Source: an uncultured Atopobium sp.
GTDB lineage: Bacteria > Actinomycetota > Coriobacteriia > Coriobacteriales > Atopobiaceae
Length of the DNA stretch: 6,781 nucleotides
Direction of reading: 5' to 3'
Assembly (NCBI GenBank): GCA_946647055.1
Contig: CAMPCT010000120.1
Span: forward strand, 1-6,781
Shown here: positions 1-5,421 of the stretch, piece after piece
How positions within the stretch are numbered: the first letter of the stretch is position 1
How the letters are laid out: each line of letters opens with the position of its first letter
Made by a program: the position numbers and the translations under genes
The notes under the pieces: model-generated
Database searches by the model: none
Told to the model about the DNA's origin: nothing
Seen by the model: only the letters and a program-made list of their open reading frames with translations

Positions 1-1
1 C

Positions 2-86
2 TTCGAGGAAACCCTCGGGACAAGGGTCAGCGACCCGACAGCTGCCGGCCACTCCTTTGGCAGGGGCTTGGCCCACCCATCATCCC
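2..86 (+). promoter_or_regulatory. Candidate structured leader RNA upstream of the NhaC-family gene
   Basis: Seen: a run of short perfect dyads before the antiporter gene. CGAGG 4-8 pairs CCTCG 13-17. GGGTC 24-28 pairs GACCC 32-36. CTGCC 42-46 pairs GGCAG 59-63. An alternative longer stem joins 47-55 to 63-73 (GGCCACTCC against GGGG, a two-base bulge, then TGGCC). GGGA 17-20 could close the whole unit with TCCC 83-86, and CAGC 28-31 with GCTG 41-44 is another choice. Mutually exclusive pairings of this sort are what a riboswitch or attenuator needs. The order CAGCG, then GCCGGC-C-AC-TCC, then GGGG, then ATCATCCC loosely recalls SAM-IV-type riboswitches, but the conserved GGCAACC core is not intact. 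No T-tract terminator follows. The element may also extend left of the window. It could be no more than GC-rich chance pairing. Confidence 0.3.
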
Positions 87-110
87 AACCGCAACCGATT
101 GCCCGCAAGT

Positions 111-115
111 GAAGG
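111..115 (+). promoter_or_regulatory. Ribosome binding site deciding the start at 121
   Basis: GAAGG lies 5 bases before ATG 121. The alternative in-frame GTG at 109 overlaps this site and has no Shine-Dalgarno sequence of its own, so 121 is preferred. Confidence 0.65.
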
Positions 116-120
116 TCTCA

Positions 121-1539
121 ATGAGTGATACGGAAGAAGTCGCCGCGGACGAGCGCCCCTCGCATGGCCCACGGCACCCTCGGCGCACGCGCTTTCGCCA
201 GGCGTTCATCAGCATTGCCTCGATGATCGCGCTCATCTTCACCTGCGTCGTCGGCTTTGGCTCTGAGCCGCAGGTCCCGCTCGTGTTTGGCACGCTCGCC
301 GCGGGCCTTGTCGCGGCATGGATCGGCTACTCGTGGGACGAGATCCTCGAGGGCATGGTCGAGGGCATCATGCCGTCCCTCGAGGCCATCCTCATCCTGC
401 TGCTCATCGGCATGCTGGTGGGGTCGTGGATCGTCTCGGGTACCGTGCCCACCATGATCTTCTACGGCCTCCACTTCATCTCCGGCCGCTACTTCCTTGC
501 CACCACCACCCTCGCCTGCGCGGTCGTCTCGGCGGCCATCGGCAGCTGGGGTACCCTGGGCACCGTCGGCCTCGCGTTCATGGGCATCGGGCTTGCGTTG
601 AACATCCCCGCACCGGCGGTCGCGGGATGCATCGTCTCGGGCGCCTACTGCGGGGAGGTCGTCTCGCCCCTTTCCGATGCCACCAACCTCACGGCCGGTG
701 TCGTGGGGCAGGACGTCTTCACCCTCATGAGGCGGGCGCTGCCGCTTGCGGCCATGGCGCTTGTCCTCGCCGAGGTCGGCTATGTCCTTCTGGGGCTGCG
801 CTTCCACGTGCAGGCGGCGGGGGAGCTCGCCTCCAACATCGAGCCCATCCTCACCGGCATCGAGTCGTCGTTCGTCATCAGTCCCCTATGCCTGCTCCCC
901 ATGGTGGCGATGGTTGCCTGCATCGTGGTGAGGATGCCCGCCATCCCCTCCATGCTCATTGGGATCATCACGGGGATGCTGGTGGCCTGGGGCGTCCAAG
1001 ACGCCGGGATGGCGCTGGTCATCGACTGCTGCTTCGAGGGCTTTGTCAGCGAGTCCGGAAACGAGCTCCTCGACGGCCTGCTTTCCGCGGGAGGCATGAT
1101 GTCCATGACCGGGGCGGTCACCATCGTGCTCATCGCCATGGCCTTTGGCGGCCTCATGCAGCGTACCGGCCAGATGCAGGCGCTTGTCGGCCCCTTCATG
1201 CGGCACGTCTCGACCACGGGAGGCATGACCGCCATCACGGTGGTGTCCTGCGTGGGCATGAACGTGGTGCTGCCCGACCAGTTCCTGGGCATCTCCGTTC
1301 CCGGGCAGATGTTTGCCGCCGAGTACGAGGGGCGTGGCATGTCAGCCCTCGAGCTTGGAAGGACGCTGCTGGCCGGCGGGGCCGTGACCAGCCCGCTCAT
1401 CCCCTGGAACACCTGCGGCATCTACTGCTCGAGCATCCTGGGAATCGGTGCCATGGCCTACGGCCCGTTCGCCTTCTTCTGTCTCGTCCTGCCGGTGCTC
1501 ACGATCGTCCTCGGATACGCACGCGTCCTGCGGGGATGA
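121..1539 (+). CDS. nhaC: NhaC-family Na+/H+ antiporter-type membrane transporter
   Basis: A polytopic membrane protein of 472 residues, normal for the NhaC family (Na+/H+ antiporters and Na+-coupled organic-acid or amino-acid exchangers). Residues 1-25 are charged and cytosolic-looking; about a dozen hydrophobic segments follow, the first near 28-46. Family signatures are clear: GSWGTLGTVG at 141-150, GAYCGEVVSPLSDATNL at 174-190, a GNELLDGLLSAGGMMSM stretch at 313-329, and PLIPWNTCGIY at 425-435. ATG 121 is chosen over GTG 109 because of the GAAGG site at 111-115. The gene is followed by a REP-like repeat and then by a promoter for murI, so it looks like a single-gene unit. The substrate cannot be read from sequence: Na+/H+ exchange is the default, malate/lactate exchange (MleN-type) and methionine uptake (MetT-type) are alternatives, the last being favoured if the leader proves to be a SAM riboswitch. 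Family assignment is firm; the gene symbol denotes family only. Confidence 0.88.
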   Translation: MSDTEEVAADERPSHGPRHPRRTRFRQAFISIASMIALIFTCVVGFGSEPQVPLVFGTLAAGLVAAWIGYSWDEILEGMVEGIMPSLEAILILLLIGMLVGSWIVSGTVPTMIFYGLHFISGRYFLATTTLACAVVSAAIGSWGTLGTVGLAFMGIGLALNIPAPAVAGCIVSGAYCGEVVSPLSDATNLTAGVVGQDVFTLMRRALPLAAMALVLAEVGYVLLGLRFHVQAAGELASNIEPILTGIESSFVISPLCLLPMVAMVACIVVRMPAIPSMLIGIITGMLVAWGVQDAGMALVIDCCFEGFVSESGNELLDGLLSAGGMMSMTGAVTIVLIAMAFGGLMQRTGQMQALVGPFMRHVSTTGGMTAITVVSCVGMNVVLPDQFLGISVPGQMFAAEYEGRGMSALELGRTLLAGGAVTSPLIPWNTCGIYCSSILGIGAMAYGPFAFFCLVLPVLTIVLGYARVLRG

Positions 1540-1540
1540 C

Positions 1541-1583
1541 CAAAAGGGGACGTTACCCTTTGCGTCAGACGCAAAAGGGACAC
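1541..1583. repeat. REP-like palindromic repeat, possible transcription end of the nhaC-type gene
   Basis: It begins two bases after the nhaC stop codon. CAAAAGGGGAC (1541-1551) recurs as CAAAAGGGAC (1572-1581), and between them lies the complementary CCCTTTGCG (1556-1564). The centre can pair with the right copy (1556-1564 with 1570-1579, one bulged A, loop TCAGA) or, less strongly, with the left copy. This AAAAGGGGAC/CCCTTT pattern resembles short palindromes that are dispersed in many bacterial genomes, including REP elements mobilised by REP-associated tyrosine transposases. No T-tract follows, so a classical intrinsic terminator is not supported, though the hairpin may protect the mRNA 3' end. 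Confidence 0.6.
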
Positions 1584-1598
1584 ACCTCTCACCCCGAC

Positions 1599-1627
1599 AA
1601 GACCCCTCCACGCACTCGTCGTACAAT
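1599..1627 (+). promoter_or_regulatory. Putative sigma-70-type promoter of the murI-rph-rdgB operon
   Basis: A near-consensus -10 box, TACAAT (1622-1627), is preceded at 17 bp by a weak -35, AAGACC (1599-1604, three of six consensus bases). Transcription would begin near 1634, giving a leader of about 28 nt that holds the GAAAGG site at 1650-1655, 6 bases before murI. The -10 is good and stands out in GC-rich DNA; the -35 is weak. Confidence 0.4.
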
Positions 1628-1661
1628 AGGCGGCTGATGCAACCGTCCCGAAAGGCGCGCC

Positions 1662-2588
1662 ATGTTTACCTCGGACAAGCCCATTGGCGTCTTTGACTCC
1701 GGCCTTGGCGGCCTCACCGTCGCCCGCGCCATCGTCAGCGCCATGCCCGACGAGAGCCTCTGCTACGTGGGCGACACCAAACGCTGCCCCTATGGCCCGC
1801 GTGCCCAGGAGGAGGTGCGCCTCTTCGTGCGCCAGGTCGGCGCGTGGCTCGAGCGACGCGACGTCAAGCTCATGGTCATCGCCTGCAACACCGCCACGGC
1901 AGCCGGTCTCGACGCGCTCCAGCGCAGCTTTGACATCCCGGTCATCGGCGTCATCGAGCCCGGTGCCCGTGCGGCAGTCCAGGCCACCCGCTCCCGTCGC
2001 GTGGGCGTGCTGGCGACGCAGGGCACCGTCGCCTCCGGCTCCTACGAGCGCGCCATCCACATGCTCGACGCGGGCGTGCGCGTGTCGCAGGCGGCTGCGG
2101 GCGAGCTCGTCAGCATCGTCGAGGAGGAGCTTGCCGGCGGGTCCCACCTGCACGAGGACTGGATGCGCAACCGCGAGATCTTCGAGACGCCACAGGTCCG
2201 CGAGGCCGTCGCGCGGTGCGTGGAGCCGCTGCTTGGCAAGGGCATCGACACGGTGGTCCTAGGCTGCACGCACTTCCCGCTGCTCGCGCGCCAGATTCGC
2301 GAGGCCATGGGCGGGGACGTCCGCATCGTGAGCTCCGCCGAGGAGACCTGCCGCGAGGTGCACGAGATTCTCGAGCGCAGGGGCGAGCTCTCGAACCCCG
2401 AGAGCGTCGAGCGCGGTGTCGGCAACGAGCCCAGCTACCGCTTCGCCACCACGTCCGATGACATCACGTCGTTTGCCGTGGCTGGCAAGTTCATCTTTGG
2501 TCACCAGCTCGACTCCATCGAGCACATCTCGCTCGAGGACCTCGAGTCCCTGGCTGCTGGTGACGAGACAGGCGACATGGAGGACTAG
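1662..2588 (+). CDS. murI: Glutamate racemase
   Basis: Interconverts L- and D-glutamate, supplying D-Glu for the MurD step of peptidoglycan precursor synthesis in the cytoplasm; cofactor-independent, using two cysteines as acid/base pair. The 308-residue product has the whole family pattern: GVFDSGLGGLTVARAI at 9-24 (Asp12, Ser13 active-site residues), YVGDTKRCPYGPR at 35-47, VIACNTATAAG at 72-82 with catalytic Cys75, PVIGVIEPGARAA at 93-105, VGVLATQGTVASGSY at 114-128, and VVLGCTHFPLLARQI at 198-212 with catalytic Cys202. It is slightly longer than the usual ~265-285 residues because of an acidic C-terminal tail after about residue 283. The ATG has GAAAGG 6 bases upstream. It is the first gene of an operon: the stop is 2 nt before the rph start, and the rph ribosome binding site lies within the murI 3' end, suggesting coupled translation. 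Confidence 0.97.
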   Translation: MFTSDKPIGVFDSGLGGLTVARAIVSAMPDESLCYVGDTKRCPYGPRAQEEVRLFVRQVGAWLERRDVKLMVIACNTATAAGLDALQRSFDIPVIGVIEPGARAAVQATRSRRVGVLATQGTVASGSYERAIHMLDAGVRVSQAAAGELVSIVEEELAGGSHLHEDWMRNREIFETPQVREAVARCVEPLLGKGIDTVVLGCTHFPLLARQIREAMGGDVRIVSSAEETCREVHEILERRGELSNPESVERGVGNEPSYRFATTSDDITSFAVAGKFIFGHQLDSIEHISLEDLESLAAGDETGDMED

Positions 2589-2590
2589 AC

Positions 2591-3328
2591 ATGGCAGAGA
2601 GCTACGCCCGCGAGCGCTCGTATGGGCGCGCCGAGAACGAGATGCGTCCGGTCACGCTCACCCGCGACGTCATGAAGAACGCGCTGGGCTCGTGCCTGGC
2701 GGAGTTTGGCGACACGCGCGTGCTGTGCTGTGCCACCATCGCCGACGAGGTGCCCGGATGGCGCAAGAACGCCCACGCCGGTTGGGTCACCGCCGAGTAC
2801 GCGATGCTTCCCGCCTCGACGACCACGCGCTCCAAGCGCGAGCAGAACGGCCGCAAGGGACGCTCCATGGAGATCGAGCGCCTCATCGGGCGCAGCCTGC
2901 GCACCGTCGTGAACATGCGCGCGATGGGCGAGATCACGGTCACCGTCGACTGCGACGTCATCCAGGCCGACGGCGGTACCCGCACTGCCTCGGTCACCGG
3001 CGCCTGGGTCGCCCTGCACGACGCGCTCAAGCGCTGGGTCGAGGCCGGCCGCATCCCACGCGTGCCGCTCACGGGCCAGGTGGCGGCGGTCTCGATGGGC
3101 ATGGTCGACGGCAGGCTCCTGCTCGACCTCGACTACCCCGAGGACAGCCGCGCCGAGGTCGACATGAACCTCGTGGCCACGGCGGACGGCGGCATCGTCG
3201 AGCTCCAGGGCACCGGCGAGCGCGTCCCCTTCGACCGGGCGCACCTGGATGCCCTGCTCGACATGGGGCAGGCAGGCATCGCCCGACTCGTCGAGCTCCA
3301 GCGCCAGGTCACCAACTTTGGCGTCTAG
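2591..3328 (+). CDS. rph: Ribonuclease PH
   Basis: Phosphate-dependent 3'-to-5' exoribonuclease that trims nucleotides after the CCA end of tRNA precursors and acts on other structured RNAs; the family forms a hexameric ring in the cytoplasm. The 245 residues match the usual full length (~240-255). Seen: RSYGRAENEMRPVTLTRD at 9-26, GSCLAEFGDTRVLCCATI at 33-50, GWVTAEYAMLPASTTTR at 64-80, GRSMEIERLIGRSLR at 90-104, DCDVIQADGGTRTASVTGA at 120-138, LDLDYPEDSRAEVDMNLV at 178-195 and ELQGTGE at 204-210. Arg91 and Arg131 correspond to the phosphate-binding arginines, and the acidic metal-site residues around 178-191 are present, so it should be active. The stretch between LPAST and GRSMEI is a couple of residues shorter than in E. 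coli. GGAGGA (2579-2584) sits 6 bases before the ATG. It lies between murI and rdgB, an order also known from mycobacteria. Confidence 0.97.
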   Translation: MAESYARERSYGRAENEMRPVTLTRDVMKNALGSCLAEFGDTRVLCCATIADEVPGWRKNAHAGWVTAEYAMLPASTTTRSKREQNGRKGRSMEIERLIGRSLRTVVNMRAMGEITVTVDCDVIQADGGTRTASVTGAWVALHDALKRWVEAGRIPRVPLTGQVAAVSMGMVDGRLLLDLDYPEDSRAEVDMNLVATADGGIVELQGTGERVPFDRAHLDALLDMGQAGIARLVELQRQVTNFGV

Positions 3329-3344
3329 GGGAACCCACCCTCAC

Positions 3345-3350
3345 GAAAGG
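3345..3350 (+). promoter_or_regulatory. Ribosome binding site deciding the rdgB start
   Basis: GAAAGG with a 6-base spacer to ATG 3357, the same site and spacing as at murI. The reading frame is open upstream to an in-frame ATG at 3249, inside rph, but that one has no comparable site and would add 36 residues of non-family sequence. Confidence 0.75.
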
Positions 3351-3356
3351 ACACGC

Positions 3357-3965
3357 ATGGACCCTGCAAAGACCGTCGTCGTTGCCACGGGCAACGCCCA
3401 CAAGCTCTCCGAGATCCGCGCCATCCTGGGCCCGGTCATGCCCGACATGACCTTCGTGGCCCTGGGCGAGCTGGGCGACTTCCCCGACCCGGTGGAGGAC
3501 GGCGACACCTTTGCCGCAAACGCCCTCATCAAGGCGCGCGCGGCACTTGCGTGCACCGGCCTCGACATGGCGGTCGCCGACGACTCGGGCCTGGTGGTCG
3601 ACGCGCTCGACGGTGAGCCGGGCGTCTTCTCGGCGCGCTGGGCGGGCGAGCACGGCAACGATGACGCCAACAACGACAAGCTCGAGCTCCTGATGGCGGA
3701 CGTCCCCGACGAGCGCCGCACCGCACGCTTCCACTCGACCGTGGCGTTCGTGCGCGGGGATGGCAGCTACCTCCTGGGCAATGGCGACTGCGAGGGCCTC
3801 ATCGGCCATGAGCGTCGCGGCACCCACGGCTTTGGCTATGACCCGCTGTTCCTTCCCAACGACACGCCGGGCAAGACCATGGCCGAGCTCCTGCCCGACG
3901 AGAAGAACGCCATCTCGCACCGCTACCACGCGCTGTGCGACTTGGCTTCACAGCTCAAATTCTAG
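3357..3965 (+). CDS. rdgB: XTP/dITP pyrophosphatase (RdgB/HAM1 family)
   Basis: Hydrolyses non-canonical purine triphosphates (XTP, ITP, dITP) to monophosphate and pyrophosphate, keeping deaminated bases out of RNA and DNA; cytoplasmic, Mg2+-dependent. The 202-residue product has the standard length and signatures: an N-terminal VVVATGNAHKLSEIRAIL (6-23) carrying the (S/T)xNxxK substrate loop, the central DDSGLVVDALDGEPGVFSAR with its catalytic acidic residues, GEHGNDDANNDKLL-like metal/phosphate region after it, HGFGYDPLFLP, and C-terminal SHRYHAL where most relatives have SHRxxAL. The start at 3357 is set by the GAAAGG site at 3345-3350 and by the family N-terminus. It is the last gene of the murI-rph-rdgB operon, 28 nt after rph, and the rph-rdgB pair is conserved in many bacteria. 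Its stop codon abuts the large inverted repeat at 3969-4140, which will be part of its mRNA 3' end unless transcription stops earlier. Confidence 0.95.
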   Translation: MDPAKTVVVATGNAHKLSEIRAILGPVMPDMTFVALGELGDFPDPVEDGDTFAANALIKARAALACTGLDMAVADDSGLVVDALDGEPGVFSARWAGEHGNDDANNDKLELLMADVPDERRTARFHSTVAFVRGDGSYLLGNGDCEGLIGHERRGTHGFGYDPLFLPNDTPGKTMAELLPDEKNAISHRYHALCDLASQLKF

Positions 3966-3979
3966 TAGGGGATAATCCT

Positions 3980-4129
3980 CACACGAGAGGTACCCGATTC
4001 GGCATATCCGCAGTTGGAAGCTGAGGTTAACTTCAGCTCGTGTGGTTTGGGAAAAGACACGAACCACACGAGGCGACTCAGGCCTCTTTCACCAACTGCG
4101 GATATGCCGAATCGGGTACCTCTCGTGTG
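3980..4129. repeat. Four symmetric copies of the octamer CACACGAG/CTCGTGTG
   Basis: CACACGAG occurs at 3980-3987 and 4065-4072, and its complement CTCGTGTG at 4037-4044 and 4122-4129. Starts are 57, 28 and 57 bp apart, so the set is symmetric about the hairpin axis and alternates in orientation. Two copies belong to the outer arms and two to the inner stem. This suggests either that arms and centre derive from one unit or that the octamer is bound by a protein. Confidence 0.8.
4019..4038. repeat. Secondary palindrome inside the hairpin element
   Basis: AGCTGAGG (4019-4026) pairs with CTTCAGCT (4031-4038) around TTAA, with one G-T wobble. It forms a side hairpin that competes for two bases with the inner coaxial stem. 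Opposite it, GAGGC (4070-4074) can pair with GCCTC (4082-4086). The top of the 49-bp stem could therefore fold as a branched structure rather than a simple loop. Confidence 0.7.
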
Positions 4130-4148
4130 AGGATTATCCCTATAAGGG

Positions 4149-5222
4149 TTACAGCACGACCAGGTCGTGCGGGTAGTGGTTGATGACCTCGCATCCGTCC
4201 TCGGTCACGATGACCAGGTCCTCGATGCGCACGCCCACGTCACTCTCCAGGTAGATGCCCGGCTCGATCGAGAAGCACATCCCCGGCTCGACCGGCTCGT
4301 CATGCGTGGCCGACACGTCGCCCGGCTCGTGGTCGACCAGGCCGATTTGGTGGCCGAGGCGATGCGTGAAGAACTCGCCCCAGCCCGCGTCCTCGATGAC
4401 GGAGCGCGCGGCGCGGTCGATGTCGCAGAAGCGCACACCTGGCGCGACCAGAGCCTCGGCGGCCTCGTTGGCGGCGCGTACGCACTCGTACACCGCGCGC
4501 TGGTGCTCGGAGACCTCCTGCCAGAAGAACGATCTCGTCATGTCGGAGCAGTAGCCCCCCTGGCGGCAGCCCACGTCAAAGAGGACGACGTCACCGCAGC
4601 GCACCACGGTGTCGTCGGGCTCGTGGTGGGGGTCGGCCGCATTCGCGCCAAAGCTCACGATGGGGGAGAACGAGTGGTCCTCCGCACCCATGCTGCGATA
4701 GCAGTCGAGGAGGCCGGCGGCGATCTCGCGCTCGGTTACGCCCTCATGCACCTGCTCGGCCAGCCAACGCATCGCACGGTCGTTCGTCGCCGACGCCTGG
4801 CGCATGAGGTCGAGCTCGCGTGCGTCCTTGATCGAGCGCGCGCGGTCCACGGCGGGCGACCCCAGCCTGAAGGCGCTCGCGGCGCCCTGGTCCATGAGGG
4901 GCACGAGCCAGCGGGCGGCAAGCTCCTTGTCTACGCCCAGGGGTTCGTCGTGCCGGGTCACGCCGGCCACCAGTGCCACCGGGTCGTCGGTGTCGAGGAA
5001 GCTCACCACGCTGGCCCCCACGTCGCCGGGACTGGGAAAGAGCCGGTTGACAAAGAGCACGGGCTCCGCGTCGCGTGCGAGGTAGAGGCCGAGGAAGCGC
5101 TCGTAGGGCTCGGTGTGGTATCCGCACAGCCACTTGATGGACAGGGGGTCGCAGATGAGTACCTGCCCCAGGCCCATCCCATCGAGGTTGTCCAACACGC
5201 GTGCCACGCGACTCTCGTCCAT
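4149..5222 (-). CDS. M24-family Xaa-Pro peptidase (aminopeptidase P/prolidase type)
   Basis: A cytoplasmic dinuclear-metal peptidase, predicted to cleave peptide bonds next to proline in short peptides. The 357-residue product has an N-terminal creatinase-like domain (about 1-130; GYHTEPYERFLGLYLA at 34-49) and a C-terminal pita-bread catalytic domain (about 135-357). The five expected metal ligands are visible: Asp216 in LFDVG, Asp227 in SDMTR, His291 in HRLGHQIG, Glu320 in SIEPG and Glu334 in RIEDL. The His pair at 199-200 in NAADPHHEP is the usual substrate-side motif. ATG 5222 is chosen because AGGAGGA (5232-5226 on this strand) lies just upstream; the frame stays open to 5609 but that part is antisense to veg. 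It is convergent with rdgB, divergent from veg, and probably monocistronic. Aminopeptidase P and prolidase cannot be separated by sequence reading alone, hence no symbol. Confidence 0.93.
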   Translation of the reverse strand: MDESRVARVLDNLDGMGLGQVLICDPLSIKWLCGYHTEPYERFLGLYLARDAEPVLFVNRLFPSPGDVGASVVSFLDTDDPVALVAGVTRHDEPLGVDKELAARWLVPLMDQGAASAFRLGSPAVDRARSIKDARELDLMRQASATNDRAMRWLAEQVHEGVTEREIAAGLLDCYRSMGAEDHSFSPIVSFGANAADPHHEPDDTVVRCGDVVLFDVGCRQGGYCSDMTRSFFWQEVSEHQRAVYECVRAANEAAEALVAPGVRFCDIDRAARSVIEDAGWGEFFTHRLGHQIGLVDHEPGDVSATHDEPVEPGMCFSIEPGIYLESDVGVRIEDLVIVTEDGCEVINHYPHDLVVL

Positions 5223-5225
5223 GCG

Positions 5226-5232
5226 TCCTCCT
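5226..5232 (-). promoter_or_regulatory. Strong ribosome binding site deciding the peptidase start
   Basis: Read on the - strand this is AGGAGGA followed by CGC and the ATG at 5222-5220. The near-perfect match excludes the longer upstream frame as the main start. A possible -10 for this gene is TAAACT (5259-5254 on the - strand), without a convincing -35. Confidence 0.75.
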
Positions 5233-5286
5233 GCCGTCGGCTTGACCGAGGACAGTTTACAACGTCTTACTTGCCATTCCGCGTGG

Positions 5287-5321
5287 CGCAAGAACCTCAT
5301 GGTCATGTCGTGGGTTCTGCG
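5287..5321. repeat. Inverted repeat in the divergent promoter region, candidate operator
   Basis: CGCAAGAACC (5287-5296) mirrors GGTTCTGCG (5313-5321) with one extra A on the left. The 16-base centre contains CATGGTCATG. The dyad ends 8 bp before the -35 box of the veg promoter and also lies upstream of the peptidase gene, a position typical of an operator or activator site acting on one or both divergent genes. No known regulator motif is recognised. Confidence 0.45.
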
Positions 5322-5329
5322 ACAAGCGC

Positions 5330-5359
5330 TTGAAAGGACGGGCCGCAGGGGGATACCAT
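5330..5359 (+). promoter_or_regulatory. Putative sigma-70-type promoter of veg (and ispE)
   Basis: TTGAAA (5330-5335, five of six consensus bases) and TACCAT (5354-5359) are separated by 18 bp. Transcription would begin near 5366, giving a leader of about 56 nt. No comparable promoter is evident in the 47 bases between veg and ispE, so this one may serve both. Confidence 0.5.
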
Positions 5360-5386
5360 GCATCTTCGGGCCATTGTGACTTTTCC

Positions 5387-5402
5387 CGCGCCAAACGGCG
5401 CG
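5387..5402 (+). other. Short hairpin in the veg leader
   Basis: CGCGCC (5387-5392) pairs perfectly with GGCGCG (5397-5402) around an AAAC loop. It lies in the predicted 5' untranslated region, 11 bases before the GGAGGA ribosome binding site (5413-5418), leaving that site free. It may stabilise the mRNA; a regulatory role is not shown. Confidence 0.5.
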
Positions 5403-5421
5403 TATCCGATACGGAGGAACC

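Larger units (their letters stand above)
3969..4140. repeat. 172-bp hairpin element with perfect 49-bp inverted-repeat arms
   Basis: Bases 3969-4017 are the exact reverse complement of 4092-4140, with no mismatch over 49 bp. Between them are 74 bp (4018-4091). A second stem on the same symmetry axis (coordinate sum 8109) lies inside: 4037-4047 with 4062-4072. The two 19-bp stretches between outer and inner stems have equal length but pair only in part (for example GAGG 4023-4026 with CCTC 4083-4086). The arms are about 55% GC, well below the flanking genes. The element fills the gap between the convergent rdgB and peptidase stop codons. The boundary reads TA before 3968 and TA after 4140, which could be a TA target duplication but is too short to prove one. 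There is no T-tract on either strand. Possible roles are a double-ended 3' mRNA structure, an RNase III substrate, a MITE-like insertion or an invertible segment. Confidence 0.95.

Noticed and set aside
1..108. End of an upstream protein gene in frame with the transporter
   Set aside because: The frame is open but the translation shows no domain or hydrophobic pattern, there is a ribosome binding site at 111-115, and the stretch is dominated by short dyads.
118..807. Long open frame on the - strand (229 codons) opposite the transporter gene
   Set aside because: Its product is rich in Asp, Arg, Gly and His in low-complexity fashion, as expected from the antisense frame of a GC-rich membrane-protein gene; the + strand frame has clear NhaC motifs.
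318..1637. Long + strand frame (439 codons) overlapping the transporter gene
   Set aside because: A His/Arg/Gly/Ala-rich shadow frame with no recognisable family pattern, lying inside the well-supported NhaC-type gene.
2591..3328. RNase PH thought to be inactive because LPRST/LPRAT reads LPAST
   Set aside because: That position varies in other active family members, for example mycobacterial proteins, and the phosphate-binding Arg91 and Arg131 and the acidic metal-site residues are intact.
3969..4140. Simple rho-independent bidirectional terminator
   Set aside because: The stem is far too long and no T-tract follows on either strand. It may still block transcription or stabilise 3' ends, but not as a canonical intrinsic terminator.
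3969..4140. CRISPR array from the repeated CACACGAG words
   Set aside because: The copies alternate in orientation, are only 8 bp and belong to one palindrome; there are no regular direct repeats with unique spacers.
4167..5333. 388-codon + strand frame opposite the peptidase
   Set aside because: The - strand product has all five M24 metal ligands in order; the + frame is a GC-driven shadow without domains.
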